From NCBI GenBank assembly GCA_964399235.1, contig CAYNQC010000018.1:1-18718 (forward strand): a DNA stretch of 18,718 nucleotides. The letters run 5' to 3'. How positions within the stretch are numbered: position 1 is the stretch's first letter; every line of letters begins with the position of its first letter. Below the pieces are notes generated by a model. The model ran no database searches, was not told the DNA's origin, and saw only the letters and a list, made by a program, of their open reading frames with translations. Position numbers and translations under genes: made by a program. Below are positions 1 through 6,199 of this stretch, in pieces. The stretch comes from DASPPK01 sp964399235. Lineage in GTDB: Archaea > Thermoproteota > Bathyarchaeia > Bathyarchaeales > Bathycorpusculaceae.

Positions 1-48
1 AAAGCCCAGAGAACCGCTATGCAATGCTTGCGATGTTAACCGACTATT

Positions 49-57
49 CTATATATC
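49..57 (+). promoter_or_regulatory. TATA-like box before glyoxalase-family gene
   Basis: The run CTATATATC lies about 35-40 bases before the GTG start at 91. This is the distance expected for an archaeal TATA box with a short leader. An AGGTGA ribosome-binding site at 79-84 sits 6 bases before that GTG and supports it as the start. No promoter was tested; the call rests on sequence pattern alone. Confidence 0.4.
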
Positions 58-90
58 ATGGCAACCAAAGCATCGTTCAGGTGAACCAGC

Positions 91-483
91 GTGATATTTG
101 TCCACACAAGCATCCGAACAAGCAACATGAACAAGTCAATAGACTTCTACACCAAACTCATGGGCCTCAAACTCCTCGGCCGACGCGAAATCCCCCAAAA
201 CAACGCCGAAATCGCCTTCCTACAAGACCCCAAAGCCAAAGGCTCCACACTCGAACTCACATTTTACCGCAAACAAAAAGAATTCATACAAGCCGACTAC
301 GAAAACCGACTGTTCGACCATTTGGCATTCGAAGTTGAAAACATGCAAAAAACCATAGCAATAATACGCCAAAACAAAGTAACAATCACAGACGAACCAT
401 ACACACTCGGCCCAGGCGGATCCACAATAGCATTCATAGAAGACCCAGACGGAACACTAATCGAACTCATAGAAAGAAAATAA
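91..483 (+). CDS. VOC-superfamily glyoxalase/dioxygenase-like protein
   Basis: This 130-residue protein has the length and two-module beta-alpha-beta layout of glyoxalase I (lactoylglutathione lyase)-like VOC proteins. The N-terminal strand carries His5, followed by the helix typical of the family (SIDFYTKLMGLKLLG). Glu55 lies in LELTF, His77 in DHLAFEV, and Glu125 in the C-terminal GTLIELIE signature. This His/Glu/His/Glu set matches the metal ligands of glyoxalase I, so the metal site looks intact. The substrate cannot be read from the sequence: methylglyoxal adducts are possible, but archaea usually lack glutathione and other VOC reactions are equally possible. The GTG start at 91 is preferred because AGGTGA lies 6 bases upstream and because His5 would be lost from an ATG start at 127. 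The coding strand is unusually rich in A and C. It is convergent with the next gene and separated from it by one base. Confidence 0.8.
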   Translation: MIFVHTSIRTSNMNKSIDFYTKLMGLKLLGRREIPQNNAEIAFLQDPKAKGSTLELTFYRKQKEFIQADYENRLFDHLAFEVENMQKTIAIIRQNKVTITDEPYTLGPGGSTIAFIEDPDGTLIELIERK

Positions 484-484
484 C

Positions 485-1261
485 CTACTCCAAAAAACCA
501 GAACCCAACAACCCCACAACCCTCCGAGGACTAAAAACACTCAAAACCGCATGCCTAAGCAACCTACCAACCCCCGGAACAAGCCCCACCGCATCAGTCC
601 CCAACTTACACACAACCACATGCTCAAACATCCCCAACGAATCAACACCAACCACATCACGACCAAACCCCGCAACTTTCACCGCAGCCTCAACCTCGCC
701 TATAGAAGCTCCTAAAACCAACAACCTATCAAGCAACGAACGCGCCCAACCAACATACTGCCTCCGCTGCCGCTCCGACAACTCAACCTCAACACGCCGC
801 ACATCCAAATCCACGTTTACAACTCTAACGTGCAAAGGCAAACGTTCACAAAAACCAAAAACCTCAACAAACTTCCCCAACGCAATCTTCCGACCATCAC
901 AAAGCTGCGCCTGCAACCTCTGCAAAGGAATCGCTACATCCACATCCATCGGCGACGCGATGCCTAAATCAACCTTAAGCTCATCCTTCGCCTTGAACGG
1001 ACCAACCAAAAACCCCTTGAAACTGGAAAACCTGGCAATATCATCCAGCGTCGAAGGACAAAACCCAACGTTGTCCGACAGATACTTCAAGGCAACTTTC
1101 TCATCTTCCCCGGAAACCGACACTTCAACCCAACCGCGTTGCGTGGTCGTGAGGCCACTAATGCTGGCGTTTAATCCTTCCAGCATGGCCTTAAGGTTTC
1201 TTTCAACCTGCCGCAACTGATGATGATCGTAAATCTTCGTCTGCAAAATCACGGAAGACAA
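485..1261 (-). CDS. DUF2110-family archaeal protein (function unknown)
   Basis: This 258-residue soluble protein has no signal peptide or membrane segment. Its overall pattern resembles the archaea-only DUF2110 family, especially the C-terminal stretch GLVPGVGRLLRHAVLSVF followed by SPRR. I make this assignment from memory of the family, not from a search. The N-terminal half alternates strands and helices. The middle is rich in Val, Leu and Arg (VRVVNVDLDVRRVEVELSER), and two Cys occur at non-zinc spacing. The TTG start at 1261 overlaps the end of the HD-domain gene by 13 bases, and an in-frame GTG at 1252 is an alternative start. The overlap indicates translation from the same mRNA as tfe and the HD gene, which suggests an information-processing role but proves none. 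The mRNA strand is G/T-rich, unlike the glyoxalase gene beside it. Confidence 0.65.
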   Translation of the reverse strand: MSSVILQTKIYDHHQLRQVERNLKAMLEGLNASISGLTTTQRGWVEVSVSGEDEKVALKYLSDNVGFCPSTLDDIARFSSFKGFLVGPFKAKDELKVDLGIASPMDVDVAIPLQRLQAQLCDGRKIALGKFVEVFGFCERLPLHVRVVNVDLDVRRVEVELSERQRRQYVGWARSLLDRLLVLGASIGEVEAAVKVAGFGRDVVGVDSLGMFEHVVVCKLGTDAVGLVPGVGRLLRHAVLSVFSPRRVVGLLGSGFLE

Positions 1262-1791
1262 TCACAGTCGCCAACCAAACTCAACATTTCCTCATGCAAC
1301 CTCCAAATCCTCTCAATAGTAGCCGACGGTAGCTCCTGCGAAAACTTGTCAATAGTCTTCTCAATCGGAACACGCCGCGAACCCTCAATCAACTTATCAG
1401 CATAGCACACGATCTTCTCCTCAAGCGTCTGAGGAACATAAACATCCCTAGGCCACCCAAGCTTCTTGGCGTCCCGCGCAGTTATCCCGCCGCCAACATG
1501 CTTCCTAATGATCGAAACCACAGACTTCGGCAAACCCAAAGTTTCAGCAATCTCCGCCCCGACAACAGCGTGATGAACACTATGTGTCTTACCCCGCCCG
1601 ATATCATGCAGCAAGCCCCCGATCTCAACAAGCTCCACGTTAACAGGGTATCCTCTTGTCCTCGCTGCTTCCGCGATTTCAGAAGCAAGCTCAGAAACCG
1701 CCTCACCATGCCTTATAACATTCAGCTTACAACCGCTCTGCCTCAGAAAATGCAAAGCCTGCTCTCTAGTCGGGAGCCGTTCACTCACCAA
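1249..1791 (-). CDS. HD-domain phosphohydrolase-like protein (TIGR00295 type)
   Basis: This 180-residue metal-dependent HD-superfamily protein closely resembles the archaeal TIGR00295 group of predicted phosphohydrolases. Metal-ligand candidates are His28 (VIRHGEAV), the His62-Asp63 doublet (GLLHDIGR), His73/His74, His98 (IIRKHVGGGI) and Asp132 (YADKLI). The H...HD...H...D order is complete, so the protein is probably active. Nucleotides or phosphoesters are the usual substrates of the fold, but this one's substrate is unknown. The first start is TTG at 1791; GTG at 1788 is equally possible. Both lie inside the end of tfe, just after an AAGGAG, so translation is probably coupled to tfe. The stop overlaps the DUF2110-like gene. 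Confidence 0.8.
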   Translation of the reverse strand: MVSERLPTREQALHFLRQSGCKLNVIRHGEAVSELASEIAEAARTRGYPVNVELVEIGGLLHDIGRGKTHSVHHAVVGAEIAETLGLPKSVVSIIRKHVGGGITARDAKKLGWPRDVYVPQTLEEKIVCYADKLIEGSRRVPIEKTIDKFSQELPSATIERIWRLHEEMLSLVGDCDCLP

Positions 1792-2293
1792 GCTCCTTCC
1801 TCAGAACCTCGACTTTCTTCCCCAACGCCTCAAGAATCCTGTCATTATCATAATGCATCAAAGGCTTCCCACACGTCGGACACTTGAAAACCAGCTCCAC
1901 TGCGTCTTCAAACGGAATCCGCTTGCACCCAGGCGTATAACAGTAATAGAAATCATGATTCTTCTCAAACTCAAGACGAATATTCAACTTCTCCAGCACT
2001 CGCCGCTTCTGACTCTGAATAAACCCCTCCAACTGATCCGCCTGCAACCGCCAGTGAAAAATAAACCAACCAGTCTTCGGATCCCGCGTCCGCCTCAAAC
2101 TAACAAGGGAATGATCATAAAGCTTGTAAAGAATCTTCCGAACCGAATTCAACCTGATACCTGTCTTAGTCGCAATCTCGTCATCCGTAGTCTCCGCTGC
2201 ATTCTTGAGGATGTCAATGAGCTTAACGGCATCCTCCTCACCTAAAGCCTGCGCAACCCTAGACAACGTCGCATCATCAATATTCGACAACAT
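1781..2293 (-). CDS. tfe: Transcription factor E (TFE alpha)
   Basis: This is the archaeal homologue of the TFIIE alpha subunit. It helps open promoter DNA by binding the RNA polymerase clamp and the TBP-TFB complex. Residues 1-95 form the extended winged helix (DEIATKTGIRLNSVRKILYKL and the GWFIFHWRL strand). A coiled stretch follows, then a zinc ribbon with Cys118, Cys123, Cys138 and Cys141. The length of 170 residues is normal for the family. The first zinc knuckle is C-x4-C and the second C-x2-C, so the first is two residues longer than usual. I chose ATG 2293 because AAGG lies 8 bases upstream and MLSNIDD begins the conserved domain; a TTG at 2323 would add ten charged residues. It heads the tfe-HD-DUF2110 transcription unit and has its own TATA box. 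Confidence 0.93.
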   Translation of the reverse strand: MLSNIDDATLSRVAQALGEEDAVKLIDILKNAAETTDDEIATKTGIRLNSVRKILYKLYDHSLVSLRRTRDPKTGWFIFHWRLQADQLEGFIQSQKRRVLEKLNIRLEFEKNHDFYYCYTPGCKRIPFEDAVELVFKCPTCGKPLMHYDNDRILEALGKKVEVLRKELGE

Positions 2294-2354
2294 CGTCGTA
2301 TCCTTGCTTCTCCTTTTCGGCAACTGATCCTTACACTATACATACTACACGATT

Positions 2355-2366
2355 CAAATTTAAATC
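2355..2366 (-). promoter_or_regulatory. TATA-like box before tfe
   Basis: Read on the minus strand, GATTTAAATTTG sits in the 72-base gap between the trm56 stop and the first possible tfe start. Transcription would begin near 2330-2335, giving a leader of about 40 bases to ATG 2293. It suggests that tfe-HD-DUF2110 can be transcribed apart from mbf1-hflX-trm56. Confidence 0.5.
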
Positions 2367-2395
2367 TCTTTACGAAAAAGAAGCCAAATCCAACA

Positions 2396-2941
2396 TCATC
2401 TGTCCGTAATAATCCTCTTTCCCCTCGGTTGCGGCTCAATTCTGACCTGCGCATTCTCAAAAGATCTCCCCAACTCCTTACCATCAAAGAAACGATCCAG
2501 AAAAACCGCAACACTTGCACATTCCGAATGAGGCTGATTACCAATCGCCACATTGAAATCTGACACATCCTCCGAAAAGAACTCACCCGGCACCTTCTGA
2601 CTTCCCACTATCACCAACACATCTTTCCCCGAGGCCTTGACCCTTTCCAATACGCCACTAGTTTCAACGTTTTCTCCATAGGCCGTCAAATGGACAACTA
2701 ACCCTTCTTTCGCTTTCCATTCACGAACAACTCGTTTCCACGGCATGCCCATCTTGAAAAAGAACCTGCCACCCCAATCTCTACAGATTTTTTCGATTGA
2801 CTCCTTGATTTTAACATCTTCCACTTCTGACAAGATGATTCCAGCCGCTCCTAAAGCCCTGGCAGCCAATGCCACATGCGTAGTTAATCTTGCATCTCTC
2901 TGCGGTCTATGCCCCCACCTTAGAACAACAACTCTGGGGAT
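2396..2941 (-). CDS. trm56: tRNA (cytidine-56-2'-O)-methyltransferase Trm56, apparent ATC start
   Basis: This SPOUT-fold enzyme 2'-O-methylates C56 in the T-loop of archaeal tRNAs using S-adenosylmethionine. The N-terminal block VVVLRWGHRPQRDARLTTHV matches the family's first strand and loop. The trefoil-knot region contains VLVIVGSQKVP and then FNVAIGNQPHSECASVAVFLDR, the AdoMet-binding part. The only canonical in-frame start after the upstream stop (3002-3004) is GTG at 2875, which would delete the conserved HRPxRDxRxTTH block. A perfect AGGAGG at 2956-2951 lies 9 bases before an ATC codon at 2941-2939; starting there gives 181 residues and the expected MPRVVVLRWGHRP beginning. The call on identity is strong. 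The ATC start is an inference, and a consensus base error (ATG read as ATC) is the main alternative. The gene follows hflX so closely that the ribosome site overlaps the hflX stop. Confidence 0.87.
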   Translation of the reverse strand: MPRVVVLRWGHRPQRDARLTTHVALAARALGAAGIILSEVEDVKIKESIEKICRDWGGRFFFKMGMPWKRVVREWKAKEGLVVHLTAYGENVETSGVLERVKASGKDVLVIVGSQKVPGEFFSEDVSDFNVAIGNQPHSECASVAVFLDRFFDGKELGRSFENAQVRIEPQPRGKRIITDR

Positions 2942-2950
2942 TTTACGTCG

Positions 2951-2956
2951 CCTCCT
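2951..2956 (-). promoter_or_regulatory. Shine-Dalgarno site deciding the trm56 start
   Basis: AGGAGG on the minus strand is the strongest ribosome-binding match in the window. It overlaps the last two bases of the hflX TAG stop and lies 9 bases before the proposed ATC start of trm56. It is about 75 bases from the first canonical start (GTG 2875), too far to serve it. Confidence 0.7.
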
Positions 2957-4202
2957 AGGCTCTTTCCAGCTTGCTGTTGAATTCTTTCTCCACGCGATTT
3001 CTCACTCTCTCGGCAAACGATGGGTCTGCTTCAAACACAACTCGCACAGAATCTGCACCGTAATCCGCCGTCTGGACATCTGCGTTCTTGAAGAGCCAAG
3101 CCATAAAGGACATAATGTCTTTGGTAACTGGAACCGTGAACGATGCCCGGACATAGTTGCCTAATTCTTTTACTATTTCCTTTTTCAACTCTTCGACGTT
3201 CGTGCAGTCCAATGCTGAAATAGGCACCAAAGTCGTAACCTTGTCCTTCAAACTTCCCATTTTCCGACGGATCTCTTCCTCGGAGATCAAGTCGATCTTG
3301 TTCAAAACCGTAATAGTCCGTATCCCTGCAGCCCCAATGTGCTCAATCGTCTCCAAACAAGTTGAAAGCTTCTTCTCAATAACATAATCGGTCTCGCTCG
3401 CGTCAACCATCAACAAAATGAGATCCGAGAAAATCGTTTCCTCAAGAGTCGAACGGAAAGCTTCCATCAACGTCAGCGGCAACCGATCTATGAAACCAAC
3501 AGTATCTGTCAAAAGGAACTTCTTCTTCGAAAACGTTACAAGTCGAGTCGTCGTTGACAATGTTGTGAACAACGCCGTGTCAACAGGAACTGCTTCCTCC
3601 GCCAGAGCATTAAACAGAGAACTCTTTCCAGCCTTAGTGTATCCAGCAAGAGAAATAGATGCAAACCCGAGTTCAGTCCTCCTCTCCCTATGCAGAAAAC
3701 GTTTGGCCCTGATTTTCTTCAACTTCCTACGAATTGCATGAACTTCCCTCTTCACACTTTCATAATAAACGTCAACTTCATAGGCCCCCAGCCCCATGAA
3801 CCCAGGTTGTTCTCCCCTCTTTGCCAACCTCACTCTCTCTTTCGCCTGTGCAAGATCATACTGCAACTTAGCCAACTGAATCTGAAGATGCGCCTCTGCA
3901 GTAGTTGCTCGCCTAGTAAAAATCTCCAAAATAAGCTGAAAACGATCAATCGCCTCCACGTTGGTAGCTTTGGCAAGGTTATAGGATTGGATAGGCTTCA
4001 AAAGATTGTCGAAAATGACCTTTTCAGCACCAGTCTTCTTCACAATCTCTGCAAGTTCCTCAACTTTTCCAGCTCCAATCTGGTAACGAGCATCACGCTC
4101 TCTGACCTGCTCCATCCTGCCGACAACTTCGTAACCTCCCGCCTCTGCGAGATTTTCAAGCTCGTCAAGAGTCAACGGTTCGGCTCGTTCTCGACGCTGC
4201 AC
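2955..4202 (-). CDS. hflX: Ribosome-associated GTPase HflX
   Basis: HflX is a translational GTPase-like protein that binds the large ribosomal subunit and in bacteria splits stalled ribosomes. The N-terminal HflX domain (residues 10-170 from GTG 4202) contains the family signatures IGAGKVEEL, VIFDNLLKPIQ, the helical AEAHLQIQLAKLQYDLAQ and GEQPGFMGLGAYEVD. The G domain follows, with P-loop GYTKAGKSS (187-195), switch I LFTTLSTTTR (211-220), DTVGF (233-237), NKID (301-304) and SAL (329-331). A C-terminal alpha/beta domain ends the 415-residue protein. GTG 4202 overlaps the mbf1 stop, but it has no well-placed ribosome site and it cuts off the first beta strand of the fold. The frame upstream encodes TRAVIV directly before QRRERAEP, as in other HflX proteins. 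The true start may therefore be ACG at 4217-4215, 8 bases after an AGGAG. Coordinates given use the first canonical codon. Confidence 0.92.
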   Translation of the reverse strand: MQRRERAEPLTLDELENLAEAGGYEVVGRMEQVRERDARYQIGAGKVEELAEIVKKTGAEKVIFDNLLKPIQSYNLAKATNVEAIDRFQLILEIFTRRATTAEAHLQIQLAKLQYDLAQAKERVRLAKRGEQPGFMGLGAYEVDVYYESVKREVHAIRRKLKKIRAKRFLHRERRTELGFASISLAGYTKAGKSSLFNALAEEAVPVDTALFTTLSTTTRLVTFSKKKFLLTDTVGFIDRLPLTLMEAFRSTLEETIFSDLILLMVDASETDYVIEKKLSTCLETIEHIGAAGIRTITVLNKIDLISEEEIRRKMGSLKDKVTTLVPISALDCTNVEELKKEIVKELGNYVRASFTVPVTKDIMSFMAWLFKNADVQTADYGADSVRVVFEADPSFAERVRNRVEKEFNSKLERA

Positions 4203-4738
4203 TATGACTGCTCTCGTCCAGATATCTCCTTCTCTTCTCCCTTTTTTCCCAACTGAATCAGGTCTCCAAGAGTCAGCTCGCGACCTGACTTCTTGGACAC
4301 TTTTGACTGGGGAACCTTTTCCTCCTTTGCGGACATAATGAGTTTGACCTTCAACGCATGCTCCAGTGTCGCTGTGAGTTTGTCATCAGGCGTCATCTTG
4401 CCCGTTTCGATCTTTCTAAGGAGCGAAACTTTTTCATTTATCTTCTTTCCCAGTTCTTCATGGGAAAACCCAAGTTTTTCTCTTGCCTTCCTCACTTTTG
4501 TCCCGAAATCCTCCACCAGTTCAAGGCTTGTATCAACCGGCGGTGGTTGAGGTTTCGTTCGCACTTTGAAAGTCACAGGAGTTGCTCTGGGGGTTGAAAG
4601 AACAGGTTTTGGCTTGGGTTGGTCATAACAGATTTTGCCATGCCTTGCACATTCACTGCAGACTGTCAGCCTTGCGCCTTCAATTAATACATTGAACGGT
4701 TTTCCATTGATTCTGCATCCGCACACTTCGCATCGCAA
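4202..4738 (-). CDS. mbf1: Multiprotein bridging factor 1 homologue (aMBF1)
   Basis: This is the archaeal MBF1, a small protein of the transcription/translation apparatus reported to associate with the small ribosomal subunit. The N-terminal zinc ribbon has Cys3, Cys6, Cys27 and Cys30 (MRCEVCG ... VCSECARHG). A proline- and lysine-rich linker spans about 40-70. The Cro/XRE helix-turn-helix covers about 75-135 (VRKAREKLGFSHEELGKKI). A basic C-terminal tail ends in EISGREQS. It has 178 residues, the usual size. The TTG start at 4738 is chosen because MRCEVCG is the conserved beginning and a GGGTG lies 7 bases upstream. Its TAG stop shares one base with the hflX GTG. It heads the leftward block and is divergent from the PUA gene. 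Confidence 0.93.
   Translation of the reverse strand: MRCEVCGCRINGKPFNVLIEGARLTVCSECARHGKICYDQPKPKPVLSTPRATPVTFKVRTKPQPPPVDTSLELVEDFGTKVRKAREKLGFSHEELGKKINEKVSLLRKIETGKMTPDDKLTATLEHALKVKLIMSAKEEKVPQSKVSKKSGRELTLGDLIQLGKKGEEKEISGREQS
4226..4230 (-). promoter_or_regulatory. Shine-Dalgarno-like site before hflX
   Basis: AGGAG on the minus strand lies inside the 3' end of mbf1. It is 8 bases before an in-frame ACG (4217) and 23 bases before GTG 4202. The spacing fits the ACG, and starting there would restore the missing RAVIV strand of HflX. Confidence 0.45.
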
Positions 4739-4757
4739 ATGCCTGCACCCAGACTGC

Positions 4758-4768
4758 TTTTAATATTA
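4758..4768. promoter_or_regulatory. AT-rich box between divergent mbf1 and PUA genes
   Basis: TTTTAATATTA is nearly symmetric and is the only AT-rich element between the two divergent genes. It could act as a TATA box in either direction. Rightward transcription would begin near 4786-4790, upstream of the preferred PUA start at 4823. Leftward transcription would begin near the TTG of mbf1. Confidence 0.45.
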
Positions 4769-4822
4769 AGGTCGTCTTTATAGTTGTCGAACAAAGCTGC
4801 AAGCTGTTACTGGTGCTTGTAT

Positions 4823-5293
4823 TTGGATGAAGATTTGAGACGGATAAGAGCGGCCGCTGACTACCAGTTTGGCAAAGGCGTCGGGACGAAACTTTTCCCA
4901 GAAAAAGTGAAGATTTCATTTTCAAGGAGAACGGGCAGAATCCGTTATATCTACCTCGATGGGAAAAGGCTCGCCACCATGCGTCCAACGGATGGTTACT
5001 TTTCTCTGAGCATAACCGCTGCAGATCATATCGCTAAGAAAGCCAGGTCTGCAGAATGCTTTGTGACTGTTCGAGACGACGTTTCGAAGTTCATTGCCGA
5101 AGGTAGCGATGTGTTCGCTACGCATGTCGTTAAGGCTGATGCTGGCATTCGAGGCAAAGACGAGGTAATCGTGATTGACAGCAAAGGCAGAGTCCTGGCC
5201 GTTGGACGCGCACAATTGTCTGGTGAAGAAATGACAGCTTTCAAACGTGGAGTTGCGGTCAAAGTGAGACATGGTTGTGCAGATGAAGGTTAA
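4823..5293 (+). CDS. PUA-domain RNA-binding protein
   Basis: This 156-residue archaeal protein resembles the stand-alone PUA proteins related to the C-terminal part of archaeosine tRNA-guanine transglycosylase. The N-terminal part contains DLRRIRAAADYQFGKGVG and RTGRIRYIYLDGKRLATMRPTDG. The C-terminal PUA domain (about 75-150) ends with the hallmark RGKDEVIVIDSKGRVLAVGR, SGEEM and RGVAVKVRHG. PUA domains bind structured RNA, often tRNA. No catalytic transglycosylase residues are present, so the protein is more likely a binding or accessory factor; the partner is unknown. I prefer TTG 4823 because GGTG lies 7 bases upstream and relatives begin near DLRRIR. A TTG at 4784 would add 13 atypical residues (SNKAASCYWC and so on). 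It is divergent from mbf1 and 46 bases before nac. Confidence 0.85.
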   Translation: MDEDLRRIRAAADYQFGKGVGTKLFPEKVKISFSRRTGRIRYIYLDGKRLATMRPTDGYFSLSITAADHIAKKARSAECFVTVRDDVSKFIAEGSDVFATHVVKADAGIRGKDEVIVIDSKGRVLAVGRAQLSGEEMTAFKRGVAVKVRHGCADEG

Positions 5294-5300
5294 GTATATG
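5291..5300 (+). promoter_or_regulatory. TATA-like box before nac
   Basis: TAAGTATATG begins inside the PUA stop region and lies about 45 bases before the nac ATG. Transcription would start near 5320, just before the double ribosome site AGGTGAAGGTGAT (5324-5336). nac can thus be expressed separately from the PUA gene. Confidence 0.45.
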
Positions 5301-5339
5301 AGTCTTGAATAATACAAACAATCAGGTGAAGGTGATCTC

Positions 5340-5693
5340 ATGCAGAAACGCGTGAATCCTCGTGAAGCAAAACGAATGATGCAACGCATGGGTATGAGCA
5401 TGGACTCCGTTGCCGATGTTGAAAATGTTGTCATCAAAACAAGCAACAAAGAAATCACCATTGAAGCTCCTGAAGTGGCAATACTCGAAATGCAGGGCCA
5501 GAAGATCTTCCAGATCACTGGCGGAAAAATAACCGAAAAAGCAGCCGAGCGTAAACCCTCAGGAATAGCTGAAGAAGACGTAAAACTAGTTGCTGACCAG
5601 ACTGGCAAGAGTATGGAAGAAGCTCGAAAAGCCCTAGAAGAAAGCGGAGGAGACCTAGCAAAAGCAATTCTCCTACTTCAATCAAAATTCTAG
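5340..5693 (+). CDS. nac: Nascent polypeptide-associated complex protein (alpha-NAC)
   Basis: Archaeal NAC is a homodimer that binds nascent chains at the ribosome exit tunnel. The 117-residue protein has the expected two parts. The NAC domain, residues 1-65, contains MQKRVNPREAKRMMQRMGMS, then VVIKTSNKEITIEAPEVAI and GQKIFQITGG. The UBA domain, about 76-117, contains EEDVKLVADQTGKSMEEARK and GGDLAKAILLL. Length and motif order are complete. The ATG at 5340 follows AGGTGA/GGTGAT sites. It lies next to the PUA protein and close to mbf1 and hflX, consistent with a translation-related cluster. Confidence 0.95.
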   Translation: MQKRVNPREAKRMMQRMGMSMDSVADVENVVIKTSNKEITIEAPEVAILEMQGQKIFQITGGKITEKAAERKPSGIAEEDVKLVADQTGKSMEEARKALEESGGDLAKAILLLQSKF

Positions 5694-5750
5694 CCTCTTG
5701 TTTTCCTAAATTGGAACAGATATGCGACACGCTCGAGGCGGTAGCACAGC

Positions 5751-6101
5751 GTGAGACCAAAAGCAATCGTCGAAGAAGAAAAGATTGAAGAAACAATAAA
5801 GAAAATACCCCAAGAATCTTTAACCGTGCTTGATTTCATGCAGAATTTCAAGAAAATGTACCCGAAAAACTGGAAAATGCTCGTCGGAAAATTTGGACTT
5901 TTCGGCAGCAAAAGAAGATACGCAGTGTCAACATACTTGTCAAACAAACTTGGCGTGTACTCACAGAAACCCCACTCAATTCTGGTGCCATTCACAAGAT
6001 ATAGCCAGGGCAAATTTCAGAACTATCGCAAAATAACTTCAGAAGAGAGAGCTGTTTTCGGGAGCCCATGGATAGCAGTCTTCGGCAAGAGACGCGGATA
6101 A
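5751..6101 (+). CDS. Small basic protein of unknown function
   Basis: I do not recognise this 116-residue protein. It is rich in Lys and Arg, with no Cys, signal peptide or membrane segment. Residues 5-35 look helical and charged (VEEEKIEETIKKIPQESLTV). The aromatic, basic middle (KMYPKNWKMLVGKFGLFGSK) is followed by YLSNKLGVYSQKPHSILVPF and a C-terminal block, FGSPWIAVFGKRRG. The layout could be a small winged-helix or nucleic-acid-binding fold, but no motif settles it. GTG 5751 is the first start after an in-frame stop at 5742; the nearest ribosome-site match, GAGG at 5735-5738, is 12 bases away. Composition matches the neighbours, so the ORF looks real. It lies 57 bases after nac and may be cotranscribed. 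Confidence 0.65.
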   Translation: MRPKAIVEEEKIEETIKKIPQESLTVLDFMQNFKKMYPKNWKMLVGKFGLFGSKRRYAVSTYLSNKLGVYSQKPHSILVPFTRYSQGKFQNYRKITSEERAVFGSPWIAVFGKRRG

Positions 6102-6147
6102 GGGAGGTTAGTTTTCATTACAAAGACAACGAATACCGTTCTATCGG

Positions 6148-6155
6148 TTTTAAGT
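6148..6155 (+). promoter_or_regulatory. TATA-like box before PfkB kinase gene
   Basis: TTTTAAGT lies about 50 bases before the ATG at 6200. Initiation would be near 6175-6180, leaving a leader that includes GAGGT (6184-6188). A second AT-rich stretch, CTAATATG, lies nearer the start. Confidence 0.4.
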
Positions 6156-6199
6156 AAGCCAGATTCTCTCTAATATGTTAGGCGAGGTTTGATAAGCGC

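Noticed and set aside
24..338. 104-residue plus-strand ORF
   Set aside because: It overlaps the glyoxalase gene in another frame and has a Pro/Arg/Thr-rich product typical of a shadow frame; the overlapped gene has clear family motifs and a ribosome site.
3690..4256. 188-residue plus-strand ORF opposite hflX
   Set aside because: It is antisense to conserved HflX sequence with no domain of its own.
4922..5608. 228-residue minus-strand ORF opposite the PUA and nac genes
   Set aside because: It is antisense to two genes with strong family motifs, has a Ser/Phe/Cys-rich composition and spans their intergenic promoter. It is a shadow.
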